Shown here one piece after another: positions 32,033 through 41,096 of a stretch of DNA of 64,000 nucleotides. The first letter of the stretch is position 1. Every line of letters begins with the position of its first letter. This DNA comes from Actinomadura sp. DC4. GTDB lineage: Bacteria > Actinomycetota > Actinomycetes > Streptosporangiales > Streptosporangiaceae. The stretch lies in the NCBI RefSeq assembly GCF_030406325.1, contig NZ_JAUEQY010000043.1:1-64000 (forward strand), given 5' to 3'. The translations under genes were made by a program, and so were the position numbers. A model generated the notes under the pieces. It saw only the letters and a list, made by a program, of their open reading frames with translations. It did no database searches and had not been told where the DNA came from.

Positions 32033-32659
32033 TCAAGACTTCTCGGGGACACGCTCGGGTCGCTCGTGCTCGTCGAGCCAGGCGGGGTGGTGCCGTGCCG
32101 CCCAGTCCTCCGAGACGTGCCCGAGGAACATGCCGCCGAGCGAGCCGCGGTCCCGCAGGGCGTAGTAGAGATGGCCGGCCACGACGACGAAGACCGCGAA
32201 GAACAGCCAGTCGTGCACGAAGGTCGCGCCCGCCCGTACGGAGTCCGGCCACGGGTGCGGGTAGGTCAGGATCAGGCCGGTGCCGAGCATCACCAGGATC
32301 GCCCCGGCGGAGAACGCCGCGTTGAGCTTCTGCCCGGCGTTGTACTTGCCGACCGGATGGATGCCGCGGCCGCGGACCGTCGCGCGCCGGTCCTTGCCGC
32401 GCAGCCAGGCCCAGTCGGCGGGGGAGAACCGGTTGAGCCGCCGCAGGTCGTCGCGGAAGGCGCGGGAGACCCAGCCCAGCAGCGCCGGCACGGGCAGCCC
32501 GAACCCGGCGTAGACGTGGATGAGCCGGATCAGGTGCCGCCGTCCCACGGTCTCGGCGAGCGCGGGGACGTACAGCACCGCCGCGGTCGCCAGGCAGACC
32601 AGCATCAGCGCCGCGGTGACCTGGTGGACCCACCGGACGGGCCGCGCGAACCGGATCAC
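32033..32659 (-). CDS. cytochrome b561/b6-type membrane subunit
   Basis: This 208-residue protein has four hydrophobic helices with His residues at heme-ligand positions: RFARPVRWVHQVTAALMLVCLATAAVLY, LIRLIHVYAGFGLPVPALLGWV, AFSAGAILVMLGTGLILTY and VHDWLFFAVFVVVAGHLYYALRD. This is the cytochrome b561/formate dehydrogenase gamma layout. It probably carries electrons between the quinone pool and the molybdopterin protein encoded just upstream, like YedZ with YedY. GTG 32659 overlaps the preceding stop (GTGA), giving tight coupling. The C-terminal part (HVSEDWAARHHPAWLDEHERPER) is cytoplasmic. Confidence 0.88.
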   Translation of the reverse strand: MIRFARPVRWVHQVTAALMLVCLATAAVLYVPALAETVGRRHLIRLIHVYAGFGLPVPALLGWVSRAFRDDLRRLNRFSPADWAWLRGKDRRATVRGRGIHPVGKYNAGQKLNAAFSAGAILVMLGTGLILTYPHPWPDSVRAGATFVHDWLFFAVFVVVAGHLYYALRDRGSLGGMFLGHVSEDWAARHHPAWLDEHERPERVPEKS

Positions 32660-33342
32660 GAGCCGTACCCGTTCGAGTGCCCGACCCAGCCGTCCACGTC
32701 GTACCCGCGCGTCTCCCAGTAGCCGGGCCGCACCTTGTCGACCAGCTCGATGCCGCTGAGCCACTTGGTGGACTTGTAGCCGTACATCGGGGCGACGTAC
32801 ATCCGGACCGGGCCGCCGTGGTCGTGGCTCACCGGCCCGCCGAGCATGCTGGTCGCGACGATCACGTCCCGGCGGCGCGCCTGCTCGAGCGTGAGGCTCT
32901 CGGTGTACTCGCCGTCGAAGGAGGTGAACTTCACGCCGCGTGCCCCGGCCCCCACGCCGACGGCGTTCAGGAGGTCCGGCAGCGCGACGCCCGCCCAGGC
33001 GACCTTCGGCACGGACCAGCCGGTGACGCAGTGGAACGTGTCGGTCATCCGGGTCTGCGGGAGTGCCTGCAGCTCGGCGAAGCTGAACGAGCGCGGACGA
33101 TCGACCAGGCCGCGTACGGTCAGGTGGTACTCGCCCGGCTCGACGTGCTTCACCGAACCGGTCACGGTGTAGAAGCGGAACCCTCCGGCGGCGGGCACGA
33201 TCCCGGAGATCCCCGAACTGACCGGTCCGAGCGCGCGGTTCACGCCGCTCTGGACCCGGGCGCCGACCACGACGCCGACGGCGCCGAGCCCGACCATGCC
33301 GAGCACGACGCGGCGCCCGACCGGCGATCCTTCGCTGCTCAC
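32656..33342 (-). CDS. molybdopterin-dependent oxidoreductase (sulfite oxidase/YedY fold)
   Basis: This 228-residue protein has an N-terminal membrane or Tat-like leader (GRRVVLGMVGLGAVGVVVGA; only a weak twin-Arg). It then has the oxidoreductase molybdopterin domain: LTVRGLVDRPRSFSFAELQALPQTRMTDTFHCVTGWSVPKVAWAGVALPDLL, where the Cys of FHCVTGWS is the Mo ligand. It continues to HDHGGPVRMYVAPMYGYKSTKWLSGIELV. Role: an exported or membrane-anchored Mo enzyme reducing or oxidising a small substrate (methionine sulfoxide in YedY); the substrate here is unknown. It is coupled to the cytochrome b gene. GTG 33342 start. Confidence 0.92.
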   Translation of the reverse strand: MSSEGSPVGRRVVLGMVGLGAVGVVVGARVQSGVNRALGPVSSGISGIVPAAGGFRFYTVTGSVKHVEPGEYHLTVRGLVDRPRSFSFAELQALPQTRMTDTFHCVTGWSVPKVAWAGVALPDLLNAVGVGAGARGVKFTSFDGEYTESLTLEQARRRDVIVATSMLGGPVSHDHGGPVRMYVAPMYGYKSTKWLSGIELVDKVRPGYWETRGYDVDGWVGHSNGYGS

Positions 33343-33568
33343 CCCCCCATTCGAACACCATCCGCGGGCGGTTCACACGTTTTCCGGCGTGACGTCAGCA
33401 TTCCGTCATATTTCCCGGCCGGCCCTCGACCGGTACCGGCCGGAAAACCGGGTGCCGCCGGGCGGGCCGCGGCCGTACGCTGGTGGCATGACGTGGCGAC
33501 ATTGATCTTCACCTGAGTCCGGGCTCGCGCGCAGGCTCTACGCTTACGCGTTCCTCGATGACTTCGTC

Positions 33569-34639
33569 GTGTTCTACCCGGTGTACGCGGTGCTGTTCGC
33601 CGACGCCGGGCTGTCCTCGGCGGAGATCTCCTCGTTGTTCGTCCTCTGGTCGGTCACGGGGTTCGCGGTCGACGTGCCGTCCGGCCTGTGGGCGGACGTC
33701 TTCTCGCGCCGGCTGCTGCTGACCGTCGCGCCGGGCCTCACCGCGACCGGCTACGCGCTGTGGACGCTCTTCCCCTCCTATCTCTTCTTCGCGCTCGGCT
33801 TCGTGCTGTGGGGCGCGGGCGGATCCCTGCGGTCCGGCGCACTGCAGGCACTGGTCTACGACGAGCTGGAGCGCCTCGGCGCCACCGGCGCGTACGGACG
33901 CCTCATCGGCCGGTCGCAGGCCATGGGGACGAGCGCGGTCATGGCGGCGACCGCGCTGGCCGCACCGGTCATGCACCTGGGCGGATACCACGCGGTCGGG
34001 ATCGTCAGCGTGGCCGTCACCCTGCTCGGCGTGCCCGTCGGCCGTTCCTTCCCCGAGTCGCGCGGGGGCGGCGAGGCCGAGGAGGGCTTCACCGAGGTGC
34101 TCCGCGCGGGCCTCGGCGAGATCAGGGGCAGCGCGGCCGTACGCCGGTGCCTGATCGTCGTCGCGGCCGTGTCGGGGGTCGACGCGATGGATGAGTACGT
34201 CCCCCTTCTCGTACGGGCCACGGGCGTGAGCGCCCCGACGCTGCCGCTGCTCGTGCTGCTGATCACGGTGGGCGTCGCGGCCGGCGGCTGGCTCGGGGGC
34301 CGCGGCGCTCGCTGGGCCGGGCCCGCCCTCGCCGTGGGCGCCGTCTGCCTGGCGGCCGGCGCGGTCTCCGGCCGTCCCGCCGGGCTGGTGGCCGTGGCGG
34401 TCGCCTTCGGGGTATTCCAGTGGGCGATGGTCGCCGCCGACCTGCGGCTGCAGGAGCGGATCGAGGGCCGGGCGCGAGCGACGATCACATCGATGGCCGG
34501 CTTCGGCGTCGAGGTCGTGGCGGTGCTGACGTTCGCCGGCTACGCGCTGGGCTCGGCCTGGGCCGGCCCCGGCGTGCTGTTCGCCTTCGCCGCCGTCCCG
34601 TACGCCGTGATCGCCCTGGTCATGAGGTGGACCGGGTGA
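33569..34639 (+). CDS. MFS transporter, possibly start-defective
   Basis: This protein of 356 residues from the first in-frame start (GTG 33569) has about 11 hydrophobic segments with the MFS pattern SSLFVLWSVTGFAVDVPSGLWADVFSRRLLL (motif A). Homology-like sequence clearly begins earlier: codons from 33521 read GLARRLYAYAFLDDF, the usual entry into helix 1. No ATG/GTG/TTG exists in this frame between 33569 and an upstream ATG at 33488, and that ATG is followed five codons later by TGA (33503). So the gene may use a non-standard start, carry a recent nonsense mutation or contain a sequence error. Resistance or metabolite export is likely; the substrate is unknown. Confidence 0.75.
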   Translation: MFYPVYAVLFADAGLSSAEISSLFVLWSVTGFAVDVPSGLWADVFSRRLLLTVAPGLTATGYALWTLFPSYLFFALGFVLWGAGGSLRSGALQALVYDELERLGATGAYGRLIGRSQAMGTSAVMAATALAAPVMHLGGYHAVGIVSVAVTLLGVPVGRSFPESRGGGEAEEGFTEVLRAGLGEIRGSAAVRRCLIVVAAVSGVDAMDEYVPLLVRATGVSAPTLPLLVLLITVGVAAGGWLGGRGARWAGPALAVGAVCLAAGAVSGRPAGLVAVAVAFGVFQWAMVAADLRLQERIEGRARATITSMAGFGVEVVAVLTFAGYALGSAWAGPGVLFAFAAVPYAVIALVMRWTG

Positions 34640-34716
34640 GATGGCGGTGCGCGCGGCCCGCGTCCTGAGAGGATGGTGAACAGGACCGCCGCCCGCATGT
34701 CCGGAAGGTAGGAGTC

Positions 34717-35295
34717 GTGACGGTTTCGCTGCCCATCGCGCCCGAGGCCAACGCCTTGTTGAACCGCAGTCCCCTGGCGCTGCTCATGGCCATGCTGCTC
34801 GACCAGCAGGTCCCGCTCGAACGCGCGTTCTCCGCGCCGGCGGACCTGGCGCGGCGGCTCGGGCACGACCCGGAGGCCGGCGAGCTGGCCGACTACGACC
34901 CCGACGCCCTGGTGGCCGTCTTCAGCGAGCGCCCGGCGCTGCACCGCTTCCCCAAGGCGATGGCGGCGCGGGTGCAGTCCCTGTGCCGCGTCCTCGTCGA
35001 GACCTACGACGGCGACGCCGAGCGGGTCTGGTCCGGCGCGGAGACCGGTCGCGAGCTGCTGAAACGCGTCGGCGCGCTGCCGGGCTTCGGCGAGCAGAAG
35101 GCCAAGATCTTCGTGGCGCTCCTCGGCAAGCGGCTGGGCGTACGCCCCGAGGGCTGGCGGGAGGCGGCCGGCCACTACGGCGAGGAGTCCTCCCACCGCT
35201 CCGTCGCCGACATCGTGGACGAGGCCTCGCTCGGCGAGGTGCGCAGCTACAAGCAGCAGATGAAGGCGGCGGCGAAGGCCAAGAGCAAGGCGTAG
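34717..35295 (+). CDS. HhH-GPD-type base-excision repair protein (TIGR03252-like)
   Basis: This 192-residue protein starts at GTG 34717 with GGAAGGTAGGAG just upstream, a strong ribosome site. It has NRSPLALLMAMLLDQQVPLERAFSAPADLARRLG at the start and the helix-hairpin-helix LLKRVGALPGFGEQKAKIFVALLGKRLG near residues 112-138. These match the small actinobacterial uncharacterised HhH-GPD family. There is no iron-sulfur Cys set. The catalytic Lys/Asp pair is not obvious. The tail is Lys/Ala-rich (QQMKAAAKAKSKA), as in DNA-binding proteins. Confidence 0.9.
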   Translation: MTVSLPIAPEANALLNRSPLALLMAMLLDQQVPLERAFSAPADLARRLGHDPEAGELADYDPDALVAVFSERPALHRFPKAMAARVQSLCRVLVETYDGDAERVWSGAETGRELLKRVGALPGFGEQKAKIFVALLGKRLGVRPEGWREAAGHYGEESSHRSVADIVDEASLGEVRSYKQQMKAAAKAKSKA

Positions 35296-35713
35296 CGGGC
35301 GGGAGCGCACGAAAGACGTTAATTAAGAATTACCGATATTCGTCAGTATGGCGTCCGTTATTGCGCGTCGTGCAGCCGTGTTCCCTGGTCGGCGGGCTGC
35401 CGGTGGCAGATGAGACTCGCCGAGATCGGCGATCTCGCCCGCCGCACTCGTGCTGGCGCTTATCATCAACTTTCCTGCCGGACGCGCGGCATCGCTGTCG
35501 CGTGCCCGGCCGGGCGGGCATGGCCGTGTTCTTCGCGGCCGAAGATATCGATGCCGAACGGGACTTCCGTCGGCGGCGAAGCATCGAGATGATGAAAACC
35601 TGACTCCGAGCGGTGTTGTGATGGAGGACGGGAGCGCTAGCCTGCTCCCATTCACCCATAGTGATGCGGAAATGCCTAGCAGTAGGGCCGGGCGCGCGAC
35701 GGAGGTGTCGAGC
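35296..35713. other. intergenic region upstream of the PAS-GAF-PP2C phosphatase
   Basis: This stretch of 418 bases contains an unusually AT-rich segment TTAATTAAGAATTACCGATA near 35318. The rest lacks actinomycete codon bias in all frames, although the phosphatase frame stays open back to 35450. It probably holds the promoter and leader of the phosphatase gene. No structured RNA could be recognised. Confidence 0.5.
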
Positions 35714-37780
35714 ATGAGCACCGATACGTCTGTGCCGCATCCCCGGCATCCCCGGCTCTCCGGTCTCGACGCGTCGGACTCGGCGCTGTTCGCCACGTTG
35801 CTACGGGAGGCTCCGATCGGGTTCGCGCTCTTCGATACCGACCTGCGATTCAAGCGGGCAAACGAGTCGATGGCCCGGCTTCACGGCGCCACCGTCGCCG
35901 ACCTGGAGGGCAAGAAGCCGTCCGAGGCGCTCGGCGACGAGATGGGCGAGCTCGTCGAGACCGCCGTGCGCAAGGTCGTCGACGAAGAACGCCCGGTGCT
36001 CGACGTCGACCTCCAGATCGGCGAGCGGCACTGGGCGTACTCCTGGTTCCCCTCCCGCGCCGCCGACGGCGAGCTGACCGGCGTCGTGCTCGTGATCGTC
36101 GACGTCACCGACCGCGTGCTGGCCGAGACCTCGATCCGCCGCAAGGAGGAGCGCTACCGCTCCCTCGTCGAGGCCAGCTCCCAGGTCGTCTGGGTGACCA
36201 TGCCGACCGGCAAGGTCGTGGACGACGCGCCCGAGTGGCGCGCGATCACCGGCCAGACGCACGAGGAGTACGCCGCCGATGGCTGGCTGGGCGCCGTGCA
36301 CAGCGAGGACCGCGCCCGCATCGAGGAGGCGTGGCAGGGCTGCGTCTCCGGCGACCGCATCTTCGAGGCGACCTACCGCATTCGCACGCGGGCCGGCGGC
36401 TACCGCAACTACGACGTGCGCGCCGTCCCGATCCGCCGCGAGGGCGAGATCGTCGAGTGGGTCGGCGCCAACACCGACGTCACCGGCAAGCGCGAGGCCG
36501 AGGAGATGCGGGGACGGCTCACCGAGCAGCTCTCCGCCGCGGCGCTGCGCACCGCGCGGCTCCAGCAGGCCACGTCCATGCTGGCCGAGGCGCTGACGGT
36601 CAACCAGGTCGTCGCCGTGATCACCGAGGTCGGCCGGTCCGCGATCGGCGCCGACCGTTCCGCGGTGGCGCTGCTCGACGACGACAAGGTGCGGCTGCGC
36701 ACGATCACGCCGGGCGGCATCCCCGAGCTTCCGGGCCCGGCCCGCGAGGAGATCGGCGTCGAGGACGCCAGCGTGATGTCGATCGCGGTACGCGAGCGGC
36801 GCCCGTTCCTCGCCGAGAACCCCACGAGCCTGCGGCTGCAGATCCAGGCCGAGGAGATCGACGCGTTCGCGCAGCTCACCGACGAGCGCGCCTGGGTGGG
36901 CCTGCCGCTGCTGGCCGCCGGCCGCGCGCTCGGCGCCCTCCGGTTCTCCTTCACGCGGCCGCGTGAGATCACCGAGGAGGAGCGCGTCTTCCTCGAGGCG
37001 CTCGCCGGCCAGTGCGCGCTGGCGGTCGAGCGCGCGACGCTGTTCGAGCGCGAGCACAAGACCGCAGAGGCCCTCCAGCGCAGCCTGCTGCCGGACCAAC
37101 TGCCCCAGCTTCCGCACATGCGGCTGGCGGCGCGCTACCAGCCCGCGACACGCCACGTGCAGGTCGGCGGCGACTGGTACGACGCGTTCCCGCTGCAGGA
37201 CGACCGGGTGGCGATCGCGATCGGCGACGTCATGGGCAAGGGTGTCAAGGCCGCGGCCGGAATGGGCCGCGTGCGCAACGCCCTGCGCGCCCTCGCGCTC
37301 AACGATCCCCGCCCGGCGGCGGTGCTGTCCGGCCTCGACCGGCTCTTCTCGGCCACCGAGGGGCTCGAACAGATCACCACGCTCGCGTACGCCGTGATCG
37401 ATCCGGCGACGGGCGAGGGCGTCATCAGCAACGCGGGACACCTTCCGCCCTTGTACATCTTCCCGGACAAGCCACCACGGGTCAGTGACACGGAGGCGGG
37501 CACCCCCTTGGGGTGGCCTTCACAGCGGCATCAGACAAGATTTTCCGTGCCACCCGGCAACACTGTGGTGTTCTACTCCGATGGACTTGTGGAGAACCGA
37601 AGACGGGGTCTCGACGCCGGCCTTGATGAGATCGTGGCCATCGCCGCCGATGCTCCGCCCGAGGTCCTCGCTGATCCCGAGATACTTGTCGACTTCCTGG
37701 TGGATCGGATGCTGGCCGGGTATGACCATGATGATGACGTGACCGTACTTGCCCTACATGTTCCACCGAAGACGGCGTAG
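35714..37780 (+). CDS. PAS-PAS-GAF-SpoIIE-type PP2C protein phosphatase
   Basis: This 688-residue cytoplasmic signalling protein starts at ATG 35714 with GGAGG eight bases upstream. PAS 1 (~25-135) begins APIGFALFDTDLRFKRANESMARL and PAS 2 (~145-260) includes SQVVWVTMPTGKVV and VEWVGANTDVTGKREAEE. The GAF (~290-440) has SAIGADRSAVALLDDD, and the PP2C domain (~460-685) has RSLLPDQLPQLPHMRLAARYQPA, GGDWYDAFPL, AIGDVMGKGVKAAAGM, SNAGHLPPLYIF and VFYSDGLVENRR with the metal Asp residues. It should dephosphorylate an anti-anti-sigma factor and so release sigma-B-like factors. No kinase domain is fused and no partner genes are adjacent. Confidence 0.95.
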   Translation: MSTDTSVPHPRHPRLSGLDASDSALFATLLREAPIGFALFDTDLRFKRANESMARLHGATVADLEGKKPSEALGDEMGELVETAVRKVVDEERPVLDVDLQIGERHWAYSWFPSRAADGELTGVVLVIVDVTDRVLAETSIRRKEERYRSLVEASSQVVWVTMPTGKVVDDAPEWRAITGQTHEEYAADGWLGAVHSEDRARIEEAWQGCVSGDRIFEATYRIRTRAGGYRNYDVRAVPIRREGEIVEWVGANTDVTGKREAEEMRGRLTEQLSAAALRTARLQQATSMLAEALTVNQVVAVITEVGRSAIGADRSAVALLDDDKVRLRTITPGGIPELPGPAREEIGVEDASVMSIAVRERRPFLAENPTSLRLQIQAEEIDAFAQLTDERAWVGLPLLAAGRALGALRFSFTRPREITEEERVFLEALAGQCALAVERATLFEREHKTAEALQRSLLPDQLPQLPHMRLAARYQPATRHVQVGGDWYDAFPLQDDRVAIAIGDVMGKGVKAAAGMGRVRNALRALALNDPRPAAVLSGLDRLFSATEGLEQITTLAYAVIDPATGEGVISNAGHLPPLYIFPDKPPRVSDTEAGTPLGWPSQRHQTRFSVPPGNTVVFYSDGLVENRRRGLDAGLDEIVAIAADAPPEVLADPEILVDFLVDRMLAGYDHDDDVTVLALHVPPKTA

Positions 37781-37791
37781 CACGTACGAAG

Positions 37792-37821
37792 GACCACCCC
37801 AAGCCCTCTAAGGTGGTGGTC
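37792..37821 (+). terminator. weak hairpin after the phosphatase gene
   Basis: GACCACC (37792-37798) can pair with GGTGGTC (37815-37821) across a 16-base loop, 12 bases after the phosphatase stop. It is short and without a T-run, so at best a weak terminator. Confidence 0.3.
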
Positions 37822-37844
37822 TACCGGGTCGGACTCCACCGTGC

Positions 37845-37870
37845 GGAATAGGCAGGCGTGCCAGAATGCT
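37845..37870 (+). promoter_or_regulatory. possible SigR-type (thiol stress) promoter of hrdB
   Basis: GGAAT at 37845-37849 is followed after exactly 18 bases by GCT (37868-37870). The actinomycete SigR consensus is GGAAT-N18-GTT, so there is one mismatch. It lies about 110 bases before the principal sigma gene. In Streptomyces coelicolor hrdB has a SigR-dependent promoter, as I recall; transfer of that to this genome is inference. Confidence 0.4.
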
Positions 37871-37978
37871 AGATCGAGAGTGAGGCAGGGGTACGCTGCT
37901 CATCGCAAAGCGTCTACGGGGCCGGCGCCCGATACAGCACTGGGTCAACATAGCCACACGTTCGTTCGAGAGGTGTTT

Positions 37979-39601
37979 GTGTCGCCTGCGAGTTCGACCT
38001 CCAAGCCGTCCGAGCTGCACGAGCACGTTGTCAGGCAATTGATCGAGCGTGGGCGTTCCCAGGGCTACCTCGAGGCCGACGACGTACGCCGTGCGTTCGA
38101 GGAGGCCGACATTCCCGTGTCGAAGGCCTCGAGCATCTTGCGGAGTCTTAGCAAGGAGGGTGTGACCGTCATGGTGAGCGCTGCCGACTCCGCGGCGCCT
38201 AAGCGCGCGCGCAACAGCAGCAAGCGTGCGACGCCCGCGACCAAGAAGACCAAGACGACCGCCGCCACCAAAGAGCAGGATTCGGTGACCGCGGTCGTCG
38301 ACGACGACACCGAGGCGCCGGTGAAACCCGCCCGCGCCAAGAAGAGCGCCGCCAAGCCCAAGAAGGCCGCGCCCGCGAAGAAGTCCGCGCCGCAGCCCGT
38401 CGCGAAGGCCGAAAAGGAGCCTGAGGACGGAGAGGACGTCAGCGACGCCGATCTCGAGGTCACCGACCTCGAAGAGGCGGACCTGAGCGACCTCGGTGAC
38501 GACGTCGAGGCCCCCGACCTGGAGGCCGGCGACGAGGCCGAGGGCGTTACCGAGCCCGCGGCCGAGGCCGAGCCCGAGGAGGCCCCCGCGCCCGTCGCGG
38601 AGAAGAAGGGCCCCACGTCGGAGGACGAGTCCTTCGTCATCGGTGACGACGACGAGGACGCGCCGGCGCAGCAGATCGCTGCGGCGGGTGCGACCGCCGA
38701 CCCGGTCAAGGACTATCTCAAGCAGATCGGCAAGGTCCCGCTGCTCAACGCCGAGCAGGAGGTCGAGCTCGCCAAGCGCATCGAGGCCGGCCTGTTCGCC
38801 GAGGAGAAGCTCGCGCTCGAGCGGACGGCCCTGGAGTTCCAGGTGCTCGACGACCTCGAGTGGATCGCCGAGGACGGCCGCCGGGCCAAGAACCACCTGC
38901 TCGAGGCCAACCTCCGACTGGTCGTCTCGCTCGCCAAGCGCTACACCGGCCGCGGCATGCTCTTCCTGGACCTCATCCAGGAGGGCAACCTCGGTCTGAT
39001 CCGCGCGGTGGAGAAGTTCGACTACACCAAGGGCTACAAGTTCTCGACCTACGCCACCTGGTGGATCCGGCAGGCGATCACCCGCGCCATGGCCGACCAG
39101 GCGCGCACGATCCGCATCCCGGTGCACATGGTCGAGGTCATCAACAAGCTGGCCCGCGTACAGCGCCAGATGCTCCAGGACCTCGGCCGCGAGCCGACCC
39201 CGGAGGAGCTGGCCAAGGAACTCGACATGACGCCTGAAAAGGTGGTCGAGGTCCAGAAGTACGGCCGTGAGCCGATCTCGCTGCACACGCCGCTCGGTGA
39301 GGACGGTGACAGTGAGTTCGGTGACCTCATCGAGGACTCCGAGGCCATCGTTCCGGCCGACGCGGTCAGCTTCACGCTGCTGCAGGAGCAGCTCCACTCG
39401 GTGCTCGACACGCTGAGCGAGCGGGAGGCCGGCGTGGTCTCCATGCGGTTCGGCCTCACGGACGGGCAGCCGAAGACCCTGGACGAGATCGGCAAGGTCT
39501 ACGGCGTGACGCGCGAGCGCATCCGCCAGATCGAGTCCAAGACGATGTCAAAGCTGAGGCACCCCTCGCGTTCGCAGGTGCTGCGCGACTACCTCGACTG
39601 A
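37979..39601 (+). CDS. hrdB: principal RNA polymerase sigma factor (HrdB/SigA)
   Basis: This 540-residue protein starts at GTG 37979 with GAGAGG close upstream. It has region 1.1-like helices ([36 protein letters not shown]) and a long Lys/Ala then Asp/Glu-rich insert (~70-215), typical of actinomycete HrdB. Region 1.2 is [31 protein letters not shown]. Regions 2.1-2.4 ([64 protein letters not shown]), region 3, and region 4.2 ([29 protein letters not shown]) follow. It directs RNA polymerase to housekeeping promoters. A strong terminator follows. Confidence 0.98.
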   Translation: MSPASSTSKPSELHEHVVRQLIERGRSQGYLEADDVRRAFEEADIPVSKASSILRSLSKEGVTVMVSAADSAAPKRARNSSKRATPATKKTKTTAATKEQDSVTAVVDDDTEAPVKPARAKKSAAKPKKAAPAKKSAPQPVAKAEKEPEDGEDVSDADLEVTDLEEADLSDLGDDVEAPDLEAGDEAEGVTEPAAEAEPEEAPAPVAEKKGPTSEDESFVIGDDDEDAPAQQIAAAGATADPVKDYLKQIGKVPLLNAEQEVELAKRIEAGLFAEEKLALERTALEFQVLDDLEWIAEDGRRAKNHLLEANLRLVVSLAKRYTGRGMLFLDLIQEGNLGLIRAVEKFDYTKGYKFSTYATWWIRQAITRAMADQARTIRIPVHMVEVINKLARVQRQMLQDLGREPTPEELAKELDMTPEKVVEVQKYGREPISLHTPLGEDGDSEFGDLIEDSEAIVPADAVSFTLLQEQLHSVLDTLSEREAGVVSMRFGLTDGQPKTLDEIGKVYGVTRERIRQIESKTMSKLRHPSRSQVLRDYLD

Positions 39602-39624
39602 GTTCGAGCCGACGGCTCGAACGC

Positions 39625-39661
39625 CGCAGGGCCCGTACCGGTTTCCGGTACGGGCCCTGCG
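39625..39661 (+). terminator. strong hairpin terminator of hrdB
   Basis: A perfect 17-bp stem (39625-39641 with 39645-39661) has a TTT loop, 24 bases after the sigma factor stop. This is the strongest hairpin I found in the window. It has no T-run. Confidence 0.85.
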
Positions 39662-39776
39662 ACAGTTCTGGGGCCGCGGACCCGCGCTCCCACGCCGGTG
39701 ATCCGGCCCGGTGACGGGCGAGGCGCCCAGGCCGGTCGTTGACCCGGGTGGCGCCGTGGGCGACCAGCCGCTGCCG

Positions 39777-40130
39777 GGCGCTGTGGGTACGGCCGTGCCG
39801 TACGCCCGCCGGGTTTATGGCGCAGCTCCTGGGCCCCGTCGGGTCTCGGGACCGTGGGGCCCGGGTTTTCGCGGGCGGGAGATGCCTGGGCTGGAGGCGT
39901 GGTCGCGCCGTTGCTCGGGTGCTGTGGGTGCGCTCGTTCCGTACGCCTGCCGGATCTGTGGCGTAGGTCCTAGGTCCGCCCCGTCGGGTCCCGGGACCGC
40001 AGGACCCGGCCGGGAGATGCCTGGGCACGGCTCGCGTGGAGGCGTGCTCGGGTGCTGTGGGTGCGCTCGTTCCGCACAGGCGCCGGGCGGGGGACCCGGG
40101 ACTTTCACAGGCGGGAGCTCCCCCGTACGC
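39777..40130. repeat. degenerate ~133-141-bp direct repeats, three copies
   Basis: In the 620-base gap between hrdB and yaaA, the phrase GCTGTGGGT recurs at 39780, 39921 and 40054, spaced 141 and 133 bases. Copies 2 and 3 share a 29-base identical run (39913-39941 and 40046-40074). Copies 1 and 2 both contain GGGAGATGCCTGGG (near 39877 and 40012) and a CCGTCGGGT-x-CGGGACCG block. No frame across the region looks coding. The repeats may be a decayed gene, a structured RNA or a protein-binding array. The remaining DNA (39662-39776, 40131-40283) shows nothing recognisable. Confidence 0.7.
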
Positions 40131-40283
40131 CGCCCGCGCGGCCATGGATCCCGCGCCGCCGCCCTCTGCCGCCCGGCGGACCGCGGGCCCCGGCCCTGGG
40201 TCCGGAGGGCGTACACCGGTGGAGGCCGCCGGGTGCCACCCACCCTCATCGGCTCGGGCCCGCAAGGGCGGCCGGGGCCGCCG

Positions 40284-41006
40284 TCAGTCGGCGATCACGT
40301 CGACGTGGGCGCCGTTCAGCTCGGCGGCGTAGCCGAGGTCGACCAGCGTCTTGACCAGTTCCTCAGGCGTCGCCGGGTCCGCGGCGTTGCGCAGCAGGTC
40401 GCGAGCGACCGCGCCGCGCGTCGCCTTGGCCATGTGGCTGACCACCGTCCGCCTGCCGTCCTGCTCGCGGAAGACCCGTACCTTGACCGCCTCCGGGCGC
40501 CACGCCGCCGCGTACGGGGCCGACCGCATGTCGATGATGAGGCCGTCCGAAGGCAGGGCACTCGTCAGGACAGGCCGCCATACGGCCGCCAGAGCGCCGA
40601 GGCGGGGCAGTTTCACCCCCATGGCAAGTCTGTATGCCGGAACCCGGTCCGCGACCCTCAGGGCGCCCCAGAGGCCCGAGAAGATCACGATGGACCGTGC
40701 CGTACGGTCCGGGTCCAGCGTGGGGAGGTCCAGGTTGTCGTACAGCACGCCGGTGTAGAGCCGTGCGGCCGGCAGCGTGGGCGCGGTCCGCAGTTCACGG
40801 TCGCGGGCGATCTCCTCCACCAGGCCCGGAGACAGGTCCAGAACCTGCCGCGCGCGTTCCTCGCGGCCCGCGCACAGGCGCTCCAGAGCCGTCAGGACGC
40901 GCGAGCGTGTCTTGGTGAGCCCGGGGAAGCTCAGCGCGGCCAGGTCGAGCGGCGGCCCGTCTCCACCGGCCGCCTTGCTCTCCGACGGCGGCAGCAGGAT
41001 CAGCAT
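40284..41006 (-). CDS. yaaA: peroxide-stress protein YaaA (DUF328)
   Basis: This 240-residue protein starts MLILLPPSESKAAGGDGPPL, the family signature. It continues with ARLYTGVLYDNLDLPTLDP, IVIFSGLWGALRVADRVPAYRLAMGVKLP, IIDMRSAPYAAAWRP and VVSHMAKATRGAVARDLL. E. coli YaaA limits free iron and DNA damage during peroxide stress and has a DNA-binding cavity fold. It is a little shorter than YaaA (258). It stands alone; the DUF7455-like gene upstream is separated by a hairpin. Confidence 0.95.
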   Translation of the reverse strand: MLILLPPSESKAAGGDGPPLDLAALSFPGLTKTRSRVLTALERLCAGREERARQVLDLSPGLVEEIARDRELRTAPTLPAARLYTGVLYDNLDLPTLDPDRTARSIVIFSGLWGALRVADRVPAYRLAMGVKLPRLGALAAVWRPVLTSALPSDGLIIDMRSAPYAAAWRPEAVKVRVFREQDGRRTVVSHMAKATRGAVARDLLRNAADPATPEELVKTLVDLGYAAELNGAHVDVIAD

Positions 41007-41032
41007 GGTCCCCCCGGAAACGATGAAAAGCT

Positions 41033-41067
41033 GAGACGACGGCCACCTTAGAGGTGACCGCCGTCTC
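41033..41067 (-). terminator. hairpin terminator of the DUF7455-like gene
   Basis: Arms 41033-41048 and 41052-41067 pair at 14 of 16 positions around a 3-base loop. On the minus strand the stem is followed by AGCTTTTC, a short T-run. It lies 30 bases after the small zinc-protein gene and before the yaaA start. Confidence 0.7.
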
Positions 41068-41096
41068 GTTCGGGTTATGGGTTCGGCTCGCCTGGC

